A DNA stretch of 64,000 bases from JAGDMJ01 sp963809695 (lineage in GTDB: Bacteria > Bacteroidota > Ignavibacteria > UBA10030 > UBA6906), in assembly GCA_963809695.1 (NCBI GenBank), contig CAWEKI010000012.1, positions 186,001 through 250,000 of the forward strand. The letters are read 5' to 3'. Position 1 is the stretch's first letter. Every line of letters starts with the position of its first letter. The notes beneath the pieces were generated by a model, which did no database searches, was not told the origin of the DNA, and worked only from the letters and a program-made list of their open reading frames with translations. Position numbers and translations under genes: made by a program. Shown piece by piece: positions 41,018 through 49,737 of this stretch.

Positions 41018-42516
41018 GGCTGCATGCCACCTTCCATGCATGAAACGACCAGCTGTTCGATTGTTGTCTGTCGCGGATTGAGCGCGGCCATGATGCGGCC
41101 GGAGCGCATCACAAGAATCCGGTGGCAGATGTCGAGAAGCTCTTCCAACTCGCTCGAAACGACGATCGCGCTGATTCCTTTGCGGCTCAGATTGCCGATG
41201 ATCTGGAACATCTGCTGCTTGGCCTGCACGTCAATGCCCCTTGTTGGTTCATCGAACAGGATTACGCGGGGTGCAGTATTGAGCCACTTGCCGGCCACGA
41301 CCTTTTGTTGGTTGCCGCCGCTGAGCAGGGAGACCGGAGCCTCCATATCGCCGACCAGCATGTCAAGGTTCTTCACCATCGAACGGACCACGGCCCGCTC
41401 GCTTTCGCGCGTGAGAAACCCGCCGGTCGTAAGGCGATCGAGGCTGGCGATGCACATGTTGAAACGCGTGCTGGCACTCTGGATGAGCCCTTCCGCCTTT
41501 CTGTTCTCCGGCGTCAGCGCGATACCGAGGCGTTTCATTGCGCCCGGAGAAGAGGGACGGACCGGGGTTCCGCCGATCACTACCTCGCCGCTGTCAGGAG
41601 GATCTGCCCCAAAGATCGATCGGAGAAGCTCTGTCCTGCCTGCTCCCAACATTCCGGCAAGACCCAGGATCTCCCCCTGCTGCAACGTAAACGAAACATC
41701 TGAGAACGCTCCGCGGCGCGTCAGGCTGCGCACCTCCAGTGCAACAGCCGCCTGCGCAGGAAAATCCGTTGGGCGATCGGTTCTGACGGTCTGCCCGAAC
41801 ATCAGACCGGCGAGCGTTGAAGGAGAAGCCTCCCCTATGCCGATCGTGCCGGCGACCTCGCCGTTGCGTAGGACAGAAACGATGTCGGCGATCTCATGGA
41901 GTTCCTGGAGCCGGTGGGATATGTAGAGAAGTATGATCCCCCGGGAAGCAAGATGGCGAAGGAGTTCAAAGAGGTGCTCAGTCTCGCGACGGGCCAGAGC
42001 GGATGTGGGCTCGTCCAGCATGAGCACGGACGGATTGTACGACATCGCCTTTGCGATCTCCACCATCTGCTGCTGGGCAACGCCCAGCCGTCCTGCTTTT
42101 ACGCGAACGTCCAGATGCAGCTGAAAGCCCGCCAGCGTCTCTTCCGCTCTTCGTTCGACCTCGCGCCAATCGATGATCATGCGGCGGCCGAATCCCTTCT
42201 TCACCGGGAGCCGGCCAAGGAAGATGTTCTCGGCAACGGAGAGTTCTGGCACGAGACTCAATTCCTGGTGTACGGCGGCAATACCCCTCTGGAGTGCCTC
42301 GCGCGGGGAGGGCAGATGTACCGGGGCGCCGTGCAGAAGAATAGACCCTGCGGTAGGCTGAATGGCACCGGCAAAGATCTTGACCAATGTGCTCTTGCCG
42401 GCGCCGTTCTTTCCCACGAGCGCATGAATTTTCCCCTCCTCAAACCTGAGGGAGACATCCTTGAGCGCTACTGTTCCGGGATATTCTTTACGGATACCGG
42501 CTGTTTCGAGTGGCAT
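41014..42516 (-). CDS. Sugar ABC transporter ATPase with two nucleotide-binding domains (RbsA/MglA family)
   Basis: The 500-residue protein has two ABC modules, as usual for monosaccharide importers. The first is canonical: Walker A GKNGAGKST, then QHELS-type Q-loop and LGVAQQQMVEIAKAM, MLDEPTSA. The second has an atypical Walker A (LAGMLGAGRTELLRSIFG), SGGNQQKVVAGKWL and LFDEPTRGIDV. Its stop overlaps the permease start. It energises uptake of a five- or six-carbon sugar. Confidence 0.92.
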   Translation of the reverse strand: MPLETAGIRKEYPGTVALKDVSLRFEEGKIHALVGKNGAGKSTLVKIFAGAIQPTAGSILLHGAPVHLPSPREALQRGIAAVHQELSLVPELSVAENIFLGRLPVKKGFGRRMIIDWREVERRAEETLAGFQLHLDVRVKAGRLGVAQQQMVEIAKAMSYNPSVLMLDEPTSALARRETEHLFELLRHLASRGIILLYISHRLQELHEIADIVSVLRNGEVAGTIGIGEASPSTLAGLMFGQTVRTDRPTDFPAQAAVALEVRSLTRRGAFSDVSFTLQQGEILGLAGMLGAGRTELLRSIFGADPPDSGEVVIGGTPVRPSSPGAMKRLGIALTPENRKAEGLIQSASTRFNMCIASLDRLTTGGFLTRESERAVVRSMVKNLDMLVGDMEAPVSLLSGGNQQKVVAGKWLNTAPRVILFDEPTRGIDVQAKQQMFQIIGNLSRKGISAIVVSSELEELLDICHRILVMRSGRIMAALNPRQTTIEQLVVSCMEGGMQP

Positions 42517-42608
42517 GGCATTAAAGAGACACAGTCTGATGCAAGAGCCATCTGTATGGCTGCGAACGATTGCTTCGGGCTAACTGTCGGCGGCAGCCCG
42601 TACGTGTG

Positions 42609-43583
42609 TCACTTCGTTAACGTTGCGAGCCGCTCTTTAAACGCATTGACCTCGGCTGGTCTTTCGCGTGTGAGAAGGACTCCCGGGAGAGAGCGTTTTT
42701 TCTCCACAGGTTCTCCCTTGAGTGCCTTGACCGCGGCTTCCACTGCGAGCCTGCCAATCTCAAACGGCTGTTGCCCCGTTACCGCCTGGAGGATGTTGTC
42801 GTCGGAAAGCAGAAAATTGGCCAGCTGTTCGTCGGTGTCGGTCCCAAACACCGCGATCTTACCCGCCTTGCCGCTGTTCTTCACCGCCATGACCGCCCCT
42901 TCCGTCCCTCCCTCGTTTGCGGCCCAGATCACATTGACGCCCGGGTTCGCCGTGAGGATGTCGCCCACCTTTTTTACCGCCTGTTCCGGCATCCATGCAT
43001 CCTGCTCCGCGACGATCCTCACCCCCGGCAGCCTTGCAATCTCCTGTTTGAACCCGTCCGTCCGCTGTACGCTGACCTCTCTTGCCTGGGACATGAAGGC
43101 AAGGATAGCCACTTCTGCCCTGCCACCAAGACGCTGCTCGATGTACGCGCGAGCCGCCCTGCCCGTCGAGGCCCCGAGGTCCGTCTGGTCGCTTTCAACG
43201 AAGGACACCGGAAAATCCTCGGCGATCGTCGTGTTGAATGTGACGATGGTGATCTTCTTGTCGCGGGCCCTCGCAAGTGCACTGACGGAAGATACAGTGC
43301 TGAGAGGAGAGATCACGATGGCATCAACGTTGTTGGCGATATAGGTGTTCACCAACTGGATCTCCCTGTCCGGTTTCTGGGCGCTGTTGGCCTCGAGCAG
43401 TTCCACCCCCTGTGCCCGTGCGGCATCTCTCATGCCAAAGAGCACCAGACGGAAAAACTGATCTTCCCCGAACACAATTCCCGCAATTCTTTTTTTCTGT
43501 TCTACCTGTTGCTTCGTACCGCAGCCGCCCCATAGAAGTGCGGCGGCCGCACAAACGACAAGAAGTCTCGTGTGGACCGGCAT
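42609..43583 (-). CDS. Periplasmic sugar-binding lipoprotein (RbsB family)
   Basis: The 324-residue protein has a lipoprotein-type signal with C21 in LLWGGCGTK, and a periplasmic binding protein type 1 fold (AGIVFGEDQFFRLVLFGMRDAARAQGVE at the start; GVNVIWAANEGGTEGA; IAVFGTDTDEQ). It captures a monosaccharide for the RbsA/RbsC-like transporter downstream. Ligand specificity cannot be read from sequence. It lies between the GHMP kinase and the ATPase on one transcript. Confidence 0.9.
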   Translation of the reverse strand: MPVHTRLLVVCAAAALLWGGCGTKQQVEQKKRIAGIVFGEDQFFRLVLFGMRDAARAQGVELLEANSAQKPDREIQLVNTYIANNVDAIVISPLSTVSSVSALARARDKKITIVTFNTTIAEDFPVSFVESDQTDLGASTGRAARAYIEQRLGGRAEVAILAFMSQAREVSVQRTDGFKQEIARLPGVRIVAEQDAWMPEQAVKKVGDILTANPGVNVIWAANEGGTEGAVMAVKNSGKAGKIAVFGTDTDEQLANFLLSDDNILQAVTGQQPFEIGRLAVEAAVKALKGEPVEKKRSLPGVLLTRERPAEVNAFKERLATLTK

Positions 43584-43618
43584 AAGATCTCAGGAAATGA
43601 AATGAACGGTAAGAGATG

Positions 43619-44638
43619 CTACCAGACGCGCAGGCCGAGCCGGGAAAGATAAATGTGCAGCAGGTCATAGCCGCGACGAAGAAGCTCCTGCAGCAGCTTG
43701 CGCTTCGATGGGGCATCTCCGTTGGTCAGAATCGTCAGCGACCCGCCGTCGCCTCCGGCGCCATTGACCTTGCACCCGAGGACCCCGAACTCCCTGGAAA
43801 CGGCGATGATTTCCTCGAATTTCGCACACACGAGGTCTTTGTGCATTGCTCGCTGCACATCAGTGTTGCGGTCCATGGTGTCACCGAGGAGGGCAAAATC
43901 GCCCGTATAGAGCGCGTTCTTTGCCTGGGATGCAAGCCGACGGAGCTCTTCCAGCCGGGGGTCGCCGCTGGCATCCTTCCCCATCCCCGCAATTACCTTC
44001 TTGTGCACTTCGTTCGAGCTGTGGGGCGTGCCAATGTACACGACAGCCAGGCGCTGTTCGAGCTCCCACCAGATGGAATTCGGAACCAGCACCGGGGACA
44101 CGCTTGCATGCGGGAAGGAATGCATCTGGATGTAATTGACCCCTCCGTACGCGCTGCAGAGTTGGTCCTGGATGCCACACTGCAGGCCGAGTTTCTCTGT
44201 TTCAAGTGAGTGCGCAAGCATGGCCACTTCATGTGGCGACAGACGTCCGCTGGTGAGCGAGTCCAGGGCGCCAATCAGCGCGACGGACACGGCCGCGGAA
44301 GTGCCTGTCGAGGCACCGGGAGGTGCGGTGGAGAAGATGTTGACCTCGAAGGAGACGTCGTCCGGGATCGCCATCACGTCGAGCGCTGCCTCGATCAAAG
44401 GGTGTTTGTCATAGGCGATCTGCTTCGGATCGACCGAGAACCGCTCATTGAAGTTCTCGAGATTGATGACCACACGGCTTTCCAGATCTGCAGCATCCAC
44501 GATGTGGATCTGCACTTCGACATAGGGATAAACGGCGATATTGAATATCGTCCCGTGTCCGGCGAACCAGGTATCCGTCCACCCGCCGATGTCGCAAATG
44601 CGGATCGGTGCGGCGGCGTTGAGAATCCGACGTTTCAT
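43619..44638 (-). CDS. GHMP-family sugar kinase
   Basis: The 339-residue protein has GHMP motifs: an N-terminal APIRICDIGGWTDTWFAGHG, the phosphate-binding PPGASTGTSAAVSVALIGAL, and a C-terminal KVNGAGGDGGSLTIL. It resembles HddA, L-fucokinase and galactokinase-like enzymes that phosphorylate C1 of a sugar. The ATG at 44638 was chosen because the family start begins there. As first gene of the ABC transporter operon it probably phosphorylates the imported sugar. The divergent gap to CbiM (44639-44799) should hold both promoters. Confidence 0.85.
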   Translation of the reverse strand: MKRRILNAAAPIRICDIGGWTDTWFAGHGTIFNIAVYPYVEVQIHIVDAADLESRVVINLENFNERFSVDPKQIAYDKHPLIEAALDVMAIPDDVSFEVNIFSTAPPGASTGTSAAVSVALIGALDSLTSGRLSPHEVAMLAHSLETEKLGLQCGIQDQLCSAYGGVNYIQMHSFPHASVSPVLVPNSIWWELEQRLAVVYIGTPHSSNEVHKKVIAGMGKDASGDPRLEELRRLASQAKNALYTGDFALLGDTMDRNTDVQRAMHKDLVCAKFEEIIAVSREFGVLGCKVNGAGGDGGSLTILTNGDAPSKRKLLQELLRRGYDLLHIYLSRLGLRVW

Positions 44639-44799
44639 GGTTTTTGAGAGGTGTGGAGGTATGATAGCGAGAATTGGGGGCAATTTCAACCTGGCACAAG
44701 ACGAACGCGGAAGGCACAAAGAGCTCAAAGGGCTTTTCGGGATTTGGACTGTTTCTTACCTGTTCTTGCATTCTCCCCTCGTTTTCCATAAACTATCCC

Positions 44800-45744
44800 A
44801 TGCATATTCCCGACGGGTTCCTGGATGGCAGAACGGCGGCTGTCTCGGCCGCTCTTTCGGTCGCGGCGCTTGGCGTTGCGTTGAACCATGCCAGGCGCTC
44901 GATGCCTCCCCGACGGATACCTTTGCTTGGCCTGACAGCGGCCTTCATCTTTGCAGCTCAGATGCTAAACTTTCCGGTCGCCGGGGGCACCTCGGGACAC
45001 CTCATCGGTGCGGTGCTCGCGGCTATTCTGCTGGGACCCAGTGGTGCCGTCATCGCCGTCACGGCAGTGCTGATCGTGCAGGCACTGCTTTTTGCGGATG
45101 GCGGCGTGCTTGCACTGGGGGCGAATGTGTTCAATATGGCCGTCGCGGGCTCGGTGGGAGGCTATGCTCTGTATCGGTTTGTCTGCCGGATCGCTCCCGG
45201 CGAACGCGGACGATTACTGGCGGCCGGCTTTTCCTCCTGGTGTACCACCGTGTTCATGTCGATGCTCTGTGCCGGGGAACTGGCGTGGTCCGGGACCTCT
45301 CCGTGGAGTATCACATTCCCTGCCATGGCCAACGTCCACATGATCATCGGCCTGGGAGAAGGTGCCATCACCATGCTCGCCGTTGCTGCCATTGCCCGCA
45401 TCCGCCCCGATCTGCTCGAAGCAGAGAACGAGACCCCTTCGGGGTCGTACGTTCCACTCCTCGTCTACGGTGCGATCATTGTGCTGGGCATGGTGTTCTT
45501 TATCTCGCCATTTGCCTCTCCGTGGCCTGATGGTCTCGAGCGCGTAGCTGTATCGCTCGGCTTTGAACAAAAGGCCTTGAGCCCCCCGGTGATCCATGCG
45601 CCGATCGCGGACTATCAAATTCCGGGACTGGGCTCATCCGTGGCTGCCACGGGGATGGCCGGCGCGGCGGGGGCCGTCGTCGTCTTCGGGCTGTCGTTTC
45701 TTTTAGCTCACCTTCTCGTCCGCGATCACCACCAGGGCGAATAA
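44800..45744 (+). CDS. cbiM: CbiM/NikM-type ECF transporter substrate-binding protein fused to a PDGLE domain
   Basis: The 314-residue membrane protein begins MHIPDGFLDG; the N-terminal Met/His segment binds Ni or Co in this family. The core reads HLIGAVLAAILLGPSGAV and NVHMIIGLGEGAIT. The C-terminal 90 residues carry a PDGLE domain (WPDGLERVA) equivalent to CbiN/NikN, so this is an MN fusion. With the CbiQ and CbiO proteins that follow it forms a Ni/Co importer. Nickel is likely because a [NiFe] hydrogenase operon lies 7 kb upstream; cobalt cannot be excluded. Confidence 0.9.
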   Translation: MHIPDGFLDGRTAAVSAALSVAALGVALNHARRSMPPRRIPLLGLTAAFIFAAQMLNFPVAGGTSGHLIGAVLAAILLGPSGAVIAVTAVLIVQALLFADGGVLALGANVFNMAVAGSVGGYALYRFVCRIAPGERGRLLAAGFSSWCTTVFMSMLCAGELAWSGTSPWSITFPAMANVHMIIGLGEGAITMLAVAAIARIRPDLLEAENETPSGSYVPLLVYGAIIVLGMVFFISPFASPWPDGLERVAVSLGFEQKALSPPVIHAPIADYQIPGLGSSVAATGMAGAAGAVVVFGLSFLLAHLLVRDHHQGE

Positions 45745-45842
45745 TGCTCGTTCAACGTGATCTCTGGCAAGTAACGGTCTGTGCCCAAGGCTGCATAAAC
45801 GTCGGATAAATATGAGTGATCACAGTTGAAACGGCAACATCC

Positions 45843-46454
45843 ATGAGGCACAATTTCATCGACCGCTACAGCCGGCTCGCCAGCCCGATCCATGGGATCC
45901 CTGCGGCGGTGAAGCTTGTGGGTGCATTGCTCATCGTGCTGCTGGTGGTCTCTGTGCCGATTGCGACGCCTACAATTCATATTTTCATCGCGCTTGCCCT
46001 TCTGGCCATTGCCGCGGCCAGCCGCATCCCCGTGGGCTTTCTCGCCCGACGGCTGCTTTTTCTCGAGCCTTTTGCCGTTGGTGCGGCGCTCCTTTCGCTT
46101 TTCCAGGCGAACGGGGTTGCCGTTTTCGCGGCTCTCGTTATCAAGAGCACGCTCTGCCTGCTGACCATGATTCTCCTTGCGAACAGCACTCCATTCTCAG
46201 ATCTCCTGGATGTGCTCAAGCGCTGGCATGTTCCGGCACTGCTGGTGACGACGCTTGCGCTCATGTACCGCTACCTGTTTTTGCTGATCGACGAGGCGGA
46301 ACGGATGAACCGGGCACGCGCCAGCCGGACATTTATTGCCGGCCGCCGGCGATCCTGGCGTGCGCTGGGTTCCTTAATCGGACAGCTGGGCGTGCGCTCC
46401 ACGGAACGGGCTGAACGCATCTATGCTGCCATGCGCGCACGGGGGTGGAGATGA
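45843..46454 (+). CDS. cbiQ: CbiQ/NikQ-type ECF transporter transmembrane (T) component
   Basis: The 203-residue membrane protein has four or five hydrophobic segments and the two coupling motifs of ECF T-components near the C-terminus (ARASRTF and AMRARGW). It links the metal-binding CbiM part to the ATPase. The ATG at 45843 is preferred over an upstream GTG since it begins the conserved-looking MRHNFIDRYS. It overlaps the ATPase start by ATGA. Confidence 0.88.
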   Translation: MRHNFIDRYSRLASPIHGIPAAVKLVGALLIVLLVVSVPIATPTIHIFIALALLAIAAASRIPVGFLARRLLFLEPFAVGAALLSLFQANGVAVFAALVIKSTLCLLTMILLANSTPFSDLLDVLKRWHVPALLVTTLALMYRYLFLLIDEAERMNRARASRTFIAGRRRSWRALGSLIGQLGVRSTERAERIYAAMRARGWR

Positions 46455-47200
46455 AACCGGCCCTCGAAGTCAAGGACCTCCGCTACCGATACCATGACGG
46501 CAAGGAAGCCCTGCGCGGGATCACGTTCGCAGTGCAGGAGGGGGAATGTCTCGGGATGATCGGGCCGAATGGCGCCGGGAAATCCACCGTCCTCCTGCAC
46601 CTCAACGGTCTCCTTCCGGAGACCTGTGCCGATCCCCCGTCGGTGTTTGTTATGGGGGAGCCGGTTTCCTCCAACAATCTCCTTGCTGTCCACAAGAAGG
46701 TCGGCCTCCTGTTTCAAGACCCCGATGATCAACTTTTCTGCCCTACCGTTTTCGAAGATGTCGCCTTTGGTCCCCGGCAGTACGGACTGAGTGAATCGGA
46801 AGTACGCGCCCTGGCCGAAGAGTCCCTCCGCCGGGTGGGACTGGCAGGATCGGAGAAACGCTCTCCCCATCATCTGAGCGGCGGCGAGAAACAGCGCGTC
46901 TGCCTGGCCGGAGTGCTGGCCTGCCGTCCGGACATCCTCGTCCTGGATGAGCCAACCAGCGATCTCGATCCCCGGGGAAAACGGGAATTGAAATCTCTCC
47001 TCAAGACCCTCACGGCAACGAAAGTGATTGCCTCCCACGACCTTGAGCTCGTCCTCGAGCTCTGTTCACGCACGATCGTCCTGGACGAAGGGCTGATTGT
47101 TGCAGATGGTCAGACGGCCGAGATCCTTGCCAATGAATCTTTCATGCTTGCTCACGGGCTGGAGAAACCGCATAGCCTGCTGCACCGCCATCCGCACTGA
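46451..47200 (+). CDS. cbiO: CbiO/NikO-type ECF transporter ATPase
   Basis: The 249-residue ABC ATPase shows Walker A GPNGAGKST, Q-loop (LLFQDPDDQLFCPTVFEDVAFGP, typical for CbiO), signature LSGGEKQRVCLAG and Walker B ILVLDEPTSDLDP. It powers Ni/Co uptake with the two preceding genes. It is the last gene of that operon. Confidence 0.92.
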   Translation: MKPALEVKDLRYRYHDGKEALRGITFAVQEGECLGMIGPNGAGKSTVLLHLNGLLPETCADPPSVFVMGEPVSSNNLLAVHKKVGLLFQDPDDQLFCPTVFEDVAFGPRQYGLSESEVRALAEESLRRVGLAGSEKRSPHHLSGGEKQRVCLAGVLACRPDILVLDEPTSDLDPRGKRELKSLLKTLTATKVIASHDLELVLELCSRTIVLDEGLIVADGQTAEILANESFMLAHGLEKPHSLLHRHPH

Positions 47201-47343
47201 TTGGCTGTTTCGGCAGGGGGCCGAGGGCTATAAGCCCACCCGGGGGTGAGCATTTCCATGGTCTTGCCACGGCCTTCCGGCGTTGGTCCTCAAGCCCCCC
47301 TTGCTGCTTTGACCTTGAAATCTCCGTGTTGTATATTCTTACC

Positions 47344-47793
47344 ATGCCCAACCAATCGGAAAAGCAGATCGACCCCCGGATGCACTCGGCGGAGCACATC
47401 CTGAATGGGACGATGGTCCAGTTCTTCGGGTGTGCCCGTTCTTTTACCGCCCACCTTGAGAAAAAGAAGTCAAAGTGCGATTATCGCTTTGCGCGGGATC
47501 TTACGGCGGACGAAATAAAGGCTCTTGAAGAGAGAGTCAATGAGGTCATTCGATCGGACGCTCCGGTAAAGGAGGAGTTTCTTGACCGCCAGGCCGCCGC
47601 CGGTCTGTACGACCTCCACCGACTCCCCGATGACGCAGGTGATACCGTCCGGATCATCCGTGTCGGCGAGTATGATGCATGCCCCTGTAGTGGGCCGCAC
47701 GTCCGTTCTACCCGCGAGATTGGCAGGTTCCGGATTATTTCCACCAGTCATGAGAACGGGATCCTGCGCATCCGGTTCAAACTCGAACTCTAG
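47344..47793 (+). CDS. AlaX-like tRNA-editing domain protein
   Basis: The 149-residue protein is a stand-alone threonyl/alanyl-tRNA synthetase second additional domain. It has the zinc motifs HSAEHILNG (HxxxH) and the later CPCSGPHV (C...H). Such proteins hydrolyse Ser- or Gly-mischarged tRNA(Ala) or related mischarged tRNA in trans. A TTG at 47326 is in frame, but ATG 47344 matches the family start better. No tRNA synthetase is adjacent. Confidence 0.82.
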   Translation: MPNQSEKQIDPRMHSAEHILNGTMVQFFGCARSFTAHLEKKKSKCDYRFARDLTADEIKALEERVNEVIRSDAPVKEEFLDRQAAAGLYDLHRLPDDAGDTVRIIRVGEYDACPCSGPHVRSTREIGRFRIISTSHENGILRIRFKLEL

Positions 47794-47844
47794 GGCACAC
47801 TGTACCTTCATGTCGAACGACACTTCATCACGGAGGAAACCAAT

Positions 47845-48474
47845 ATGGGACTCACCAGAACTGTGATGCTCTCGCTGCTTCTGCTGTTCATTGCAGGCGC
47901 CATCCAGGCTCAGGAAGAAGAGACGCTGTTGAGCGGCGGGTTGGAAAGCGGAGGATATGGCGCACCGGTCGTGAAGTTCACCACTGTGAAAGGGGAATTT
48001 GCCGTGATGGTCGGGGGATACGGCGGATGGCTGATCAATCATTCGTTCATGATTGGCGGGGGAGGATTCGGGCTTGTCACAAGTCACGAAGTGGACCCGG
48101 CTTCCTGGTCGTTCTATGGGATTCCGGAGGCTGGCCGGATCGAGTTCGGCTACGGCGGCGGGATGCTGGAGTTCATCTTCAGTCCCATGGCCGTCATCCA
48201 CTCGACGGTCTCCTTGCTTATTGGTGGCGGTTCCGTGTCGATGCGGAACAGCTATGTCGGCCTCTTCGATACCATGGATGGCAACGAGGGGGTCAGGGAC
48301 GGGGTTTTTGTTCTTGAGCCGTCCGTGAACGTTGAACTGAACGTCACAAGCTTCTTCCGTGTTAATGCCGGAGCGAGCTACCGTTTTGTGAGCGGCACAT
48401 CGATGTTTGGTCTTAAGAACTCAGATCTCTCGGGAGGTTCCATCAATCTGGCATTGAAGTTCGGGAAGTTCTGA
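47845..48474 (+). CDS. Exported outer-membrane beta-barrel-like protein
   Basis: The 209-residue protein has a signal peptide (MGLTRTVMLSLLLLFIAGAIQA). The mature part is rich in glycine and alternating hydrophobic residues (FMIGGGGFGLVTSH, FGYGGGMLEFIF, SLLIGGGSV) and ends with a strand pattern terminating in phenylalanine (INLALKFGKF), as expected of a small outer-membrane barrel. Function is unknown. The ribosome binding site GGAGG precedes ATG 47845. Confidence 0.72.
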   Translation: MGLTRTVMLSLLLLFIAGAIQAQEEETLLSGGLESGGYGAPVVKFTTVKGEFAVMVGGYGGWLINHSFMIGGGGFGLVTSHEVDPASWSFYGIPEAGRIEFGYGGGMLEFIFSPMAVIHSTVSLLIGGGSVSMRNSYVGLFDTMDGNEGVRDGVFVLEPSVNVELNVTSFFRVNAGASYRFVSGTSMFGLKNSDLSGGSINLALKFGKF

Positions 48475-48760
48475 CATTGGCGCCGCTCCGGGGCGGGCGG
48501 AAGACAACACATGAATCCCTCGAACGGCACTGGTTACCTGTGCCGACCTCGCCGTCACCGGCTCCGCATTGGAACCGATCATCGGAGGTCCTTCTCCGCT
48601 GCATGCCCTCTTCTTCGGGCCTCTCTCCACTGCTCTCATAGTCGGAATCCCCTGCAACCGCTGCGTGTCGTATCGTAAGGGGACTCCACGCGCGTTGATG
48701 ATGTCGGGGCAATTCACTATCTTAGGCAATCCCCACTCGACCTTTGCAACGGAGGATTTT

Positions 48761-49675
48761 ATGAAAGTTCTTATCACGGACGGCATTTCGTCGGAAGGAG
48801 CGAAGATCCTGACCGAAGCCGGGCTTGACGTCTGTCAGAAGGCGCTGACCCCGCAGGATCTGGTCAATCAGATTGGCGATTATGATTGCATTATCGTCCG
48901 TTCAGCCACCAAAGTCACCCAAGATGTCATTGATGCTGGAAAAAAATTGAAGGTCATTGCCCGCGGTGGTGTCGGCGTGGATAACATCGACGTCAAGCAC
49001 GCCGAGAGCAAGAAAATCCTGGTACTCAACACGCCGGGGGCGTCGGCGATTTCCGTCGCGGAACTCACCATTGCCCACATGCTCGCGGTGAGCAGATACC
49101 TGCATCTCAGCACCATGGAGATGCGGCAGGGCAAATGGCCCAAGAAGGAATACGGAAAAGGGATCGAGCTATACAAGAAGACGCTCGGGATCATCGGTCT
49201 CGGCAACATCGGCAAGGAAGTTGCCCGCCGTGCGCTTGGCATGGGCATGCAAGTGCTGGCATATGATCCACCTTTTGCTCCAATGGATTTCATCGTGGAG
49301 ATCACCACGCGGGAAAGGCTCCTTGCATCCTCAGACTTTATTACGCTCCACGTGCCGTTCGACCGCCAGCATGGTCCGGCGATCGGCCGGGCCGAGTTTG
49401 CCATGATGAAGAAGGGGGTGGTGCTGGTGAATTGCGCACGCGGCGGCGTTGTGGATCAGGAGGCTTTGCTTGAGGCGCTGGAGAGCGGAAAGGTTGCCGC
49501 GGCAGCGCTCGACGTTTTTGAGCACGAACCACCGGCCGAGGCGGAAAAAGCCTTGCTGAACCATCCTCGCGTGAGTGTCTCGCCGCACATCGGCGGGTCG
49601 ACGGTGGAAGCACAGGAGCGCGTGGGTGCAGAAATTGCTGTCAAGGTGGTGAAGGCGCTGAGCCCCTCACACTGA
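48761..49675 (+). CDS. D-isomer 2-hydroxyacid dehydrogenase, phosphoglycerate dehydrogenase-like
   Basis: The 304-residue protein has the full family core: substrate start VLITDGISSEG, VIARGGVGVDNID, NAD motif GLGNIGKEVARRALG, the catalytic Arg/Glu segment VNCARGGVVDQEALLEALESG and PHIGGSTVEAQ with the catalytic histidine. It lacks the regulatory and ACT domains of long SerA enzymes. It may act in serine synthesis or in D-lactate/glyoxylate-type reduction. GGAGG precedes ATG 48761; a longer frame upstream is not supported. Confidence 0.88.
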   Translation: MKVLITDGISSEGAKILTEAGLDVCQKALTPQDLVNQIGDYDCIIVRSATKVTQDVIDAGKKLKVIARGGVGVDNIDVKHAESKKILVLNTPGASAISVAELTIAHMLAVSRYLHLSTMEMRQGKWPKKEYGKGIELYKKTLGIIGLGNIGKEVARRALGMGMQVLAYDPPFAPMDFIVEITTRERLLASSDFITLHVPFDRQHGPAIGRAEFAMMKKGVVLVNCARGGVVDQEALLEALESGKVAAAALDVFEHEPPAEAEKALLNHPRVSVSPHIGGSTVEAQERVGAEIAVKVVKALSPSH

Positions 49676-49737
49676 TTCCGGGTTCCTTCAAGAGTCAATC
49701 TCACCGCACTATTCATTTCAATACCACGGGGACCACC

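Noticed and set aside
41896..43344. 482-codon open frame on the plus strand
   Set aside because: It runs antisense to the sugar ATPase and binding protein genes, both with clear motifs.
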